A DNA stretch of 64,000 nt from an uncultured Shewanella sp. (GTDB lineage: Bacteria; Pseudomonadota; Gammaproteobacteria; Enterobacterales; Shewanellaceae): the NCBI GenBank assembly GCA_947503555.1, contig CANNEE010000017.1:1-64000 (forward strand), written 5' to 3'. The position numbers and the translations under genes were made by a program. Positions 9,848-19,000 of the stretch are shown piece by piece (positions within the stretch are counted from its first letter, which is position 1; each line of letters begins with the position of its first letter). The notes under the pieces were generated by a model. It did no database searches and was not told the origin of the DNA. It saw nothing but the letters and a program-made list of their open reading frames with translations.

Positions 9848-11137
9848 ATGAATTTTAAGGAAGAAAATAAGCAGGTTACTACCGATAGCCTAGACCCGTC
9901 ACTGGCGAAAGGGACACTCGATGACTTGTTAAGGCAAAAGCTTAACAATTTATTGCCAAGCCAGAGCATTTCCCAAAACAGCATTGCGAGCGAAGAAGTT
10001 CAGCCATCATTAAATTTAGCAAATCTAGTGGAACAGGCTGTTAGCGAAGTATTAAGCTCTGAACATCTTGATGCATCAGTGCTCGAGCCCAAACTGGAAG
10101 CACTTTTTGATGGGCTTTTTCAAGTTTACCAAAACGCAAATATCGCGACAGCCTTACGAAAAAGGCAGTTTATATCCCGCCATGGGCTTATTATCTCTCC
10201 CGACTATTGTGTGACCACCCAAAAGGATCTGTTTCGAGTTCACTCGTTTATTCGAGCTGCCGATAAAGCCATTGCCGACTTGATGGCATCCCAAACTACT
10301 TGTTTACATATCGTCTATCCAGCATGTGGCCCCTTTGCGCCACTACTCCTGCCATTGATCAGTTATTACCAGCAAACAGGGCGCTATGATGAGAATGCGT
10401 TGCGGGTGACTTTGATTGATATGCAGCCTGGCGCCGTGGCTAGTTTGCAAGCTGTCATTCATGAATTGGAAATTTCGGGTTATATCGAAGAAGTACTTTG
10501 CCTAGATGCTTGTGACTATCAGGCCACCAAGCCTATTCATTTAGTGGTGCTAGAGGCGATGCAGCATGGATTTAGTAAAGAGGGGCATCTACCAATGGCG
10601 CGCCACTTCGCCGAGATCATGGTGGAAGATGGCATTATGCTGCCCGAGGAAATTCGTTTAAATGCCGTGCTAACGGTGGCGCAGCAGGAGTTTGTTGAGC
10701 AGTGGCGCGATACTCCGCGAGTTTGTCAGTCGAATATGCAGCAACAGATTATGGCAGGCCGTATCGAGTTAGGTGAGATTTTATGTCTAAATCGGCACAC
10801 TCTTGGCTCCCTGATTGAGCATGTAATCGATGAGGATACTCGGCTGATCCAGGCCAACACTCTCTCAATACCTAAGTTAGCCGATAGTCAGGCTAAACCG
10901 ACATTGCTTATTTGCACTCAAATAACCACTTACCGAGAAGAGTCTATTGGAGAATATGATTCTGGGATTACTCATCCGCTTCCCGATATGCAGGTGTGTG
11001 TGAACTTCACGCCTAAAGAATCAAAACCTGGAGACTTGCTGGTAAAAAGTGGTGATAGCTTGACCTTTTATTATCGCTTAAATGGACTGCCAGGCTTTTT
11101 AGTCACTCACGGTGCGGCAATAGGAGATAGCATATGA
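9848..11137 (+). CDS. Putative class I SAM-dependent methyltransferase-like protein
   Basis: A 429-residue protein I cannot name. About 135 N-terminal residues form a variable, glutamine- and serine-rich helical region. The middle looks like a Rossmann methyltransferase: a glycine-containing motif I (VYPACGPFAPLLLPL, about residue 157), an acidic end of strand 2 (VTLIDMQPG, about 188), and LVVLEAMQHGFSKEGHLP (about 232), which recalls the double-glutamate region of PRMT5-like enzymes. Substrate unknown. GGAAAG lies shortly before the ATG. The stop overlaps the next start by 4 bases (ATGA), so it is translationally coupled to the formyltransferase-like gene. Confidence 0.6.
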   Translation: MNFKEENKQVTTDSLDPSLAKGTLDDLLRQKLNNLLPSQSISQNSIASEEVQPSLNLANLVEQAVSEVLSSEHLDASVLEPKLEALFDGLFQVYQNANIATALRKRQFISRHGLIISPDYCVTTQKDLFRVHSFIRAADKAIADLMASQTTCLHIVYPACGPFAPLLLPLISYYQQTGRYDENALRVTLIDMQPGAVASLQAVIHELEISGYIEEVLCLDACDYQATKPIHLVVLEAMQHGFSKEGHLPMARHFAEIMVEDGIMLPEEIRLNAVLTVAQQEFVEQWRDTPRVCQSNMQQQIMAGRIELGEILCLNRHTLGSLIEHVIDEDTRLIQANTLSIPKLADSQAKPTLLICTQITTYREESIGEYDSGITHPLPDMQVCVNFTPKESKPGDLLVKSGDSLTFYYRLNGLPGFLVTHGAAIGDSI

Positions 11138-12063
11138 ATGACCAAAGCTTAAAACTGGTATTGTTTGCTTCAAGCAGCTTGGCTATTCCTGCTTTGAATC
11201 AATTGATTAAAAATCAGTGGTTAGTTGGCGTAGTGATCAGTGAGCGTATGGACAGCGATGCTCAGCAGTTGGCTTTTCAGCTTGAACAGGCAAAGATTCC
11301 ATATATTCGCTTTCAACAGAAAAGTCCGGAGCAAACGCTATTTCAGCTGGAAACTTGGCACGCAAATTCAGGGGTGATTTTTACTTTTTCTCATAAGTTG
11401 CCCGCGGAAATAGTGAAGGCTTTTAATTTAGGTTTATATAATTTACATGCTTCAAATTTGCCGGCTTACCGCGGTGCTATGCCGCTTTACTGGCAGATAC
11501 GTAATCAAGAACAGCATGCCAGTCTTTCTATGATGAAAGCGACTGAGTTGCTGGATAGCGGCGATATCATGTTGCAGCAAAGTATTCCTCTACATCCTTT
11601 AGATACGCTGAATAGCTTTGCTAATACTGTTGCAAGCTATAGCGCTGAGTTTGTTGACGACTTCTTTGGGCAATTAGCACAAGGGGATTTAGTGCCTCAA
11701 GCCCAAGTTGGTGAAATCAGCCATGCACCTATGCCAACACAGCAAGATTTGATCGTTGATTTTACAACGATGAAAGCCTCGAATATTGCCGCTATGGCGA
11801 GGGCGGGTAATCCTACTTTTAATGGAGCAAGGTTAGTGTGGAATGGCGCAAGCCTAGATTTGCTGCAGGCAACCTGTGTTGAGCGTGAGAGATTTGGCGT
11901 TGCGCCAGGGACTGTGCTTTATATTGGTGAGCCAGAGGGTTTGATAGTTGCAACAATAGATGGAGCCTTGCGCCTGGATATTATCAATATCGCAGAAGGC
12001 GTGTTTACCGGATTGGCTTTTGCTGAACGCTTTGGGCTTGATGCTGGAATGAAGTTTGGTTAA
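11134..12063 (+). CDS. Formyltransferase-family protein (Fmt-like fold, not Fmt itself)
   Basis: A 309-residue protein with the formyltransferase core. The catalytic Asn-His-Asp triad is present: Asn103 and His105 in NLHASNLPAYRGAMP and Asp144 in LDSGDIM. A C-terminal part (about residues 205-305) resembles the Fmt C-terminal domain. Relatives transfer a formyl group from 10-formyl-tetrahydrofolate to Met-tRNA or to amino sugars. The context, coupled to a methyltransferase-like gene and away from def, argues for a different acceptor, possibly a sugar or a peptide; that is inference. A terminator follows at 12085. Confidence 0.72.
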   Translation: MNDQSLKLVLFASSSLAIPALNQLIKNQWLVGVVISERMDSDAQQLAFQLEQAKIPYIRFQQKSPEQTLFQLETWHANSGVIFTFSHKLPAEIVKAFNLGLYNLHASNLPAYRGAMPLYWQIRNQEQHASLSMMKATELLDSGDIMLQQSIPLHPLDTLNSFANTVASYSAEFVDDFFGQLAQGDLVPQAQVGEISHAPMPTQQDLIVDFTTMKASNIAAMARAGNPTFNGARLVWNGASLDLLQATCVERERFGVAPGTVLYIGEPEGLIVATIDGALRLDIINIAEGVFTGLAFAERFGLDAGMKFG

Positions 12064-12084
12064 CCGAGTTTTTTGGTAGGAGAG

Positions 12085-12117
12085 AAGCTCCCAATAGGAT
12101 ACTAGGGAGCTTTTTAT
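12085..12117. terminator. Terminator between the converging formyltransferase-like and tail-collar genes
   Basis: An 8-bp stem AAGCTCCC / GGGAGCTT is followed by a T tract on the plus strand. It probably serves the formyltransferase-like gene and may also act on the leftward tail-collar transcript. Confidence 0.75.
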
Positions 12118-12127
12118 TATAAAGGCA

Positions 12128-12760
12128 TTAATTTCGAGAAGGGAAAAGGCCTTGCAAGCAGATAATGTATTGCATGCCCAAAGTAGGTTGTATAAGGCTA
12201 AATGGCTGACTTCCACCTTGATTGGCAATATCTACCGTTCCACCAGTTATGCCTCCACCGTTGCCTGCTATGCTAACGTTGACCGCATCTGTGGCCATAG
12301 TGGTATTGGCTGTGGTGCCATAACTGGCGAGAGCGCTGATACCGTTTTTGGGAGCTGACCAGTAATTTCCAGTGGGAGTCGTTTCTGTCGCTGTTCCGTT
12401 AAATGCATTTACCGTTGCCGTTGCTGTTAGGCTTGATGGGCCTCCGCCAGTACCAGTGAATGAGGCTGCATGGCTATGAACTGGAAGCTGTGCTAATTGC
12501 ATTACATGAGTCTCTGTACCTATTTGTTCCCCTTGGTTATAAAGGCTTAATCCTGCTCCTCTGCCTACACCAACCGGTACTCTACTGCGCATATCGGGTA
12601 ATGCGAAGTTTGTGCGGCCATCACCTCCCCAAATGGTGCCGAGTATGGCAAATAGCGCTTGATTTTGGTTAATTGAAATTAACTGCCCGTCGCAAAATGC
12701 CCAATCCCTCGGTGCAAAGTTGCCGCCAAAGTTGATAATGCCGCCTATAAAAAACTCCAT
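12128..12760 (-). CDS. Phage-tail-collar domain protein (MdpB / microcystin-dependent-protein family)
   Basis: A 210-residue protein beginning MEFFIGGIINFGGNFAPRDW, followed by AFCDGQLISI, the canonical start of bacterial tail-collar (MdpB-type) proteins. LGTIWGGDGRTNFALPDMRS and RVPVGVGRGAG follow. The centre is glycine/threonine-rich and low in complexity, and the C-terminal QPTLGMQYIICLQGLFPSRN is also typical. AAGGAGAG sits 7 bases before the ATG at 12760, which is preferred to an upstream in-frame ATG at 12802. No phage genes surround it. It is divergent from the giant Calx-beta gene. Function in cells is unproven. Confidence 0.85.
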   Translation of the reverse strand: MEFFIGGIINFGGNFAPRDWAFCDGQLISINQNQALFAILGTIWGGDGRTNFALPDMRSRVPVGVGRGAGLSLYNQGEQIGTETHVMQLAQLPVHSHAASFTGTGGGPSSLTATATVNAFNGTATETTPTGNYWSAPKNGISALASYGTTANTTMATDAVNVSIAGNGGGITGGTVDIANQGGSQPFSLIQPTLGMQYIICLQGLFPSRN

Positions 12761-13022
12761 TGCTCTCTCCTTCCATGTGATAAGAAACTCCCTTTGACTC
12801 AAAATAATAGCTCGTTTTTTGAGCTTGGCAATTGCACTGAATTATTAATTTCTTCATGCCTCTTAGGACATTTTTTACTTTTGTAGCAAATGGAGGTTTT
12901 ACATTAGGTCATATTTACTCATAGGTTTTTGGGTGCTAACTTATAAAGCGCCTAAAAAATCTGACACCTTGAAGGAACTTTGGTGTCGGTTATTTTGAAT
13001 TATGGATAATCAAGGTAGTGCT
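12761..13022. promoter_or_regulatory. Divergent promoter region between tail-collar and giant Calx-beta genes
   Basis: This 262-bp gap separates the two divergent start codons. A hairpin GACACC (12963-12968) / GGTGTC (12982-12987) with a 13-base loop lies about 35 bases before the giant gene's start, in what would be its leader. No clear -35/-10 pair stood out. Confidence 0.4.
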
Positions 13023-16000
13023 ATGGAACAGCGTCTAATGCAGTTAATTGCTTCACTATGTCTTTTTTGCTTTAAAAAGCTTCTCAATTGTTTTTTCTCA
13101 TTCCGTAATAAATTACAAGCTATCACTCGTATCAGTATTATTAGCTCTATTCTCGTTGGATGGCTTGCTAACGCGGCTCCCCAAGGTGCGCAATTTATTG
13201 GTAATGGTGTTACAAACAGCGATTGGGACCTTATTGAAATCGCAAACGCTGCAGCACTTACAAAAGGCCAAACTGAATTTACGATAGAATTTTGGCTGTA
13301 TCTTGATTCTTATGACTCAACCAAGGCTACAGGACTATTCTGCTCAGAAGATGCTGCGGGAGCCTGCAATGATGCTTGGTATTTACATCATGATAGGTTG
13401 GTTGTTGATCTAGGGCCTGCAATAAGTGGGGGGGCGGCTCCTACTACAAACCCTAATAGCAGTGATGTGTTGTCACTTTCAGCGGGTTCTTGGTATCACT
13501 TAGCTTATGTATTTGATAATGGAACTTGGTATTTCTACTTGGATGGCAACGCCGTAGGAACTGTGCCAGATGTATCTAATGCTGGTTCTGCATATGCTGT
13601 TACTCCAACACTAGGGCGCTCTAACTTATTTTTAGGGCCATACAGTACCGTTCTTGGATATAGCGGCAGTTTACGTTTGGATGAGTTTAGAATATGGAGT
13701 GATATTCGCTCAGCTAGTGAATTAACAAATAATAAAGATACAGAAATCGCGCCTGATTCTGCTGGTTTAGTAGGTTACTGGAAGCTCAATGAAACCGATA
13801 CCTCTGATGGCAGCATAGTGCTTGATAGCCAAACCAATGGGATTCAGTATAACGGCCGCATGGGTACAGTGTTACTTGGAGGCTTAAATCCCGTTTCAAG
13901 TGCTGGCGTGGTTGTAGAACTTCCCTCAAACAACGAACCCGCAATCAGTGTAGATAATACGAGTCTTGCTTACACTGAAAACGATGCTGCGACCCAGCTT
14001 GATCATAGTGCTACGTTAAGCGATGCCGATGGTGATGCCGACTGGAATGGTGGCACTTTAGTCGCGCAAATTACAGCGAATGCAGAAGCTGGCGATGAGA
14101 TCTCTATAGTGGATAACGTCGTGGGGACTATCAATACCGATGGTACAAACCTGCGCGATAACACCACGGTAATTGGGACATTGAGTGCCAGTGAAGGGAC
14201 TGTCACTAATGGCACTCCCTTAACGATTACCTTTAATTCAAATGCGACCAATGCACGGGTTCAACAGACGCTAAGAGCTATCTTATATCGAAATACTTCT
14301 GATGATCCTGGAACGAGTAATCGCACCGTAACCCTTACCGCAACCGATAACAATGCAGGCTCTGCGAGCGATACGCGCACTATTTCGGTCACTGCAATCA
14401 ATGATGCACCAAGCTTGTCTGCAACGCCTTCAAATCCGACGTTCACAGAAGGAGGAAGTGCTCAAACTCTATTTAGTTCAGCTTCTGCCTCGACGGTTGA
14501 AAGTGGTCAAACGCTTATCGGTTTGACATTGACTGTGAGTAATTCTGGCATCTCGACTGAGAGGCTAAATATTGATGGCACAAGTGTGGTATTAACTCAA
14601 GGAACATCGGGTACAACCGCTACAAACAGCCTTAACTATAACGTTTTAGTTCCTGGCTCTACTGCCACTATAACAGTCTCGGGTGGCACCCTAAGTACAG
14701 CGGCAATGCAAACTTTGGTCAATGGCATTAGTTACAACAATACAAGCCCAGATCCTTCAAATGCTAGCAGAGTCGTCACTATTACCGCGATATCAGATAG
14801 CGGCAGTAATTCAGGATCAAATAGTAACACTGCAGCGTTAACCTTGAGTTCTACCGTAAGCGTTAATTCCGTAAATAGCGCACCATCTGATATTGGATTG
14901 ACAAACTCATCTATGACTACAAGTGCCACTAGTGCGGGCGCAGATGTCGGCACTTTGAGCACTTCGGATTCAGATGATTCAAGCTTTACATACTCCATAG
15001 TGAGTCGTGGTAGTGCTGCCAATGGTGATTGTGGTGTTGGCAATGATACCAGTAATGGCAGCTTTCAGATAAATGGCAATACGCTAGAGACAGCTAGTGT
15101 GCTAGCTGGTGGAACATATAAGCTATGTATACAAACTAGTGATGGTGACACTAGCTTTGAAAAAAGCTTTACCGTTATTGTGACGGATAATACTGGACCA
15201 ACTATAACAGGTGTTAGCATACCCAATAGCGCTCATAAGGTGGGAGATACAGTTACAGTAACGATCAGTGTGGCATCTGATAGCGATGATTACACCACTG
15301 GAAGCGGAAGGGTTAGTGGTACCGTTGCCGGTTACATCTTAGGTAGCTTAAGCAAGGTCAATGACACAACTTATACCGCAAGCTTTATTATTACCAATGG
15401 CGGTGCCGATGTTGCTACTAGCTCAGATATCGCTGTTAACCTCACTCTAAGCGACAGTGCTGGAAATGATAGCGCTGCCTATACGACAGCAATCAGCCAA
15501 TCAAATGATGCCATCTATGCCAACATTCCAGATATAGATTTAACTGCCAGTAGCAATACAATCTCAGAAGATGGTGGTAGTTCAACATTAACTGCGGCCT
15601 TAAGTGGTAGTTTAAATAACCAATGGCCTGTTCCTATTACAGTTAATCTTGCTTATACCGGGACAGCGACTTCAGGTAGTGATTATACCCAGTCCAATAC
15701 TATTAATATTACTGCTGGCAATAGCAGTGGTACGGCGATAGTTACAGGTGTAGCAGATACAATATTTGATGCAGCCGTAGCGGAAACTATTATCGTGGAC
15801 ATAGACAGTATCTCTGGGGGCAATGAAGGCACGACGAATCAGCAAATAATTAGTATTACCGATGCAGAATCTTCACCTGTTGTGAGCTTAACGACAGGGT
15901 CAACCAGTGTTGGTGAAAATGGTGGCACCACGACTATTACTGCAAGCCTAAATCATGCAACCTATGCCGATGTCACTGTAAGCCTTGGGTACACAGGCAC

Positions 16001-19000
16001 TGCAACGGCTGGTGGTGCGGATTACAACGCTCCAAGTAGTTCCATCGTTATTCCTGCCGGTGCAACGACGGCTAATGCGGTCACAGGTATTGTTGCAGTT
16101 GATGACTCGGATATCGAAGGTAATGAAACCATTATCATTGATATTGGTGCAGTGTCAGGGGGAGGCGCTTCAGAAAGCGGTACTCAGCAGCAAACCGTGA
16201 CTATCACTGATAATGAAGCGGCACCTGTTGTGACACTCAGTGCGGCTTCAGCTTCCATTTCTGAATCAGGTGGTAGCGTGCAGTTAACCGCAACCTTGAG
16301 CGCTGTTACCTATGAGAACGTGACGGTGAATCTGGCGTACTCAGGTACAGCAACGAGTGGCAGTGATTATGTTGGCCCAAGTAGTATCTCAATTTTAGCG
16401 GGGCAAACCACGGGCTCGGCGACAGTCACCTTGACCGATGACAGTCTTGTGGAAGCCAGTGAAACGCTTATTGTCGATATCTCATCGGTATCAGGCGGGA
16501 CAGCGGAAGAGAGCGGTACTCAGCAGCAAACCGTGACCATCACTGATAATGAAGCGGCACCTGTTGTGACACTCAGTGCGGCTGCATCTTCCATTTCTGA
16601 ATCAGGCGGTAGCGTGCAGTTAACCGCAACCTTGAGTGCAGTGACCTATGAGAACGTGACGGTGAATCTGGCGTACTCTGGTACAGCAACGAGTGGTAGT
16701 GATTATGTTGGCCCAAGCAGTATCTCAATTTTAGCGGGGCAAACCACGGGCTCGGCGACAGTCACTTTGACCGATGACAGTCTTGTGGAAGGCAGTGAAA
16801 CGCTTATTGTCGATATCTCATCGGTATCAGGTGGGACAGCGGAAGAGAGTGGTACTCAGCAGCAAACCGTGACTATCACTGATAATGAAGCGGCACCTGT
16901 TGTGACACTCAGTGCGGCTGCATCTTCCATTTCTGAATCAGGCGGTAGTGTGCAGTTAACCGCAACCTTGAGTGCAGTGACCTATGAGAACGTGACGGTG
17001 AATCTGGCGTACTCTGGTACAGCAACGAGTGGTAGTGATTATGTTGGCCCAAGCAGTATCTCAATTTTAGCGGGGCAAATGACGGGCTCGGCGACTGTCA
17101 CTTTGACCGATGACAGTCTGGTGGAAGGCAGTGAAACGCTTATTGTCGATATCTCATCGGTATCAGGCGGGACAGCGAAAGAGAGCGGTACTCAGCTGCA
17201 AACCGTGACTATCACAGATAATGAAGCGGCACCGGTGGTGACACTCAGTGCGGCTGCATCTTCCATTTCTGAATCAGGCGGTAGCGTGCAGTTAACCGCA
17301 ACCTTGAGTGCCGTGACCTATGAGAACGTGACGGTGAATCTGGCGTACTCAGGTACAGCAATGAGTGGTAGTGATTATGTTGGCCCAAGCAGTATTTCAA
17401 TTTTAGCGGGGCAAACCACGGGCTCGGCGACAATCACCTTGACCGATGACAGTCTAGTGGAAAGCAGTGAAACGCTTATTGTCGATATCTCATCGGTATC
17501 AGGCGGGACAGCAGAAGAGAGTGGTACTCAGCAGCAAACCGTGACCATCACAGATAATGAAGCGGCGCCGGTGGTAACACTCAGTGCGGCTTCAGCTTCC
17601 ATTTCTGAGTCAGGTGGTAGCGTGCAGTTAACCGCAACCTTGAGTGCAGTGACCTATGAAAATGTGACGGTGAATCTGGCTTACTCAGGTACAGCAACGA
17701 GTGGCAGTGATTATGTTGGCCCAAGCAGTATTTCAATTTTAGCGGGGCAAACCACGGGCTCGGCGACAATCACCTTGACCGATGACAGCCTTGTGGAAGC
17801 CAGTGAAACGCTTATTGTCGATATCTCATCGGTATCAGGTGGGACAGCAGAAGAGAGCGGTACTCAGCAGCAAACCGTGACCATCACAGATAATGAAGCG
17901 GCACCTGTTGTGACACTCAGTGCGGCGGCTTCTTCCATTTCTGAATCAGGTGGTAGCGTGCAGTTAACCGCAACCTTGAGTGCAGTGACCTATGAAAATG
18001 TGACGGTGAATCTGGCTTACTCAGGTACAGCAACGAGTGGCAGTGATTATGTTGGCCCAAGCAGTATTTCGATTCTCGCAGGAGATATTACTGGCGCAGT
18101 TAATCTCAATGTGGTTGATGATAGCGATAATGAAGAGAGTGAAACTATTGTACTTGATATTAGCAGTGTGGCAGGTGGTAACAGCTCGGAAAGTGGAACC
18201 CAACAGCAAACGATCACCATTATTGATAATGATGTTACAGAGAGTGCCTCTGTCAGTTTAAGCGCTGCTCCAACTTCTATCGATGAAAATGGAGGGGTTA
18301 GCACGATCACGGCTTCTCTCAGCAATGCCATTAGTGAGTCGGTGACTATTGCCCTGGGCTTTGGTGGCAGTGCAATAAATGAGGATTATCAAGTCTCGGC
18401 TAATAGTATCACTATTGCTAGTGGTCAAACTTCGGCATCGATTACGCTAACTGCCAGTCAGGATGACATTGTTGAGGCAGAGGAAAGTGTCGTTGTTGAT
18501 ATAGTCAGTGTTAGCGGTAGCATCGCAAGTGAAATTGGTGCGCAACAGGCGAGTATCACCATAGTAGATGCGACAGAGGTGCCACTTGTTACGCTTAGTG
18601 TGAGTAGCAATAGTATAAGTGAAGCAGATGCTAGTGCAGACATAACCTTGGCATTAGATAAAGCGGCGAATGAGCCTGTGACGATAGGGCTGGCTTTCTC
18701 GGGAACCGCAACCTTAGGTGTTGACTATACAGACTTACCAACTTCAGTTTCTATTCCGGCTAATCAAACTTCGACAAGCCTTGCTGTTGCATCTAAGGCT
18801 GATGATGAAATTGAAGGTGATGAGACCATTGTTATTGAGGTTATGAGTGTTTCGGGTGGTAGTGCTAAAGAAGATGGTGCTCAACAGCAGACAATAACCT
18901 TAGTTGACTCGGCTGCACCCATTAATATTGAGGCAGACTCTGCTCAATTAGATGAAGATACATCCGTATTAATTGATGTGCTTGCCAATGACTCTAGTCC

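Noticed and set aside
12128-12760. Tail-collar gene as evidence for a prophage
   Set aside because: No integrase, capsid, terminase, lysis or other tail genes lie nearby, and the MdpB-type collar protein is common as a stand-alone bacterial gene.
16209-18224. Regular repeats that could suggest a CRISPR-like or non-coding array
   Set aside because: The 336-bp period keeps the reading frame, there are no spacers, and the translation is a Calx-beta array inside a continuous gene.
17245-18331. Several antisense open frames of about 60-95 codons inside the repeat array
   Set aside because: They recur with the 336-bp period as by-products of the repeats, lack ribosome sites and have no recognisable protein features.
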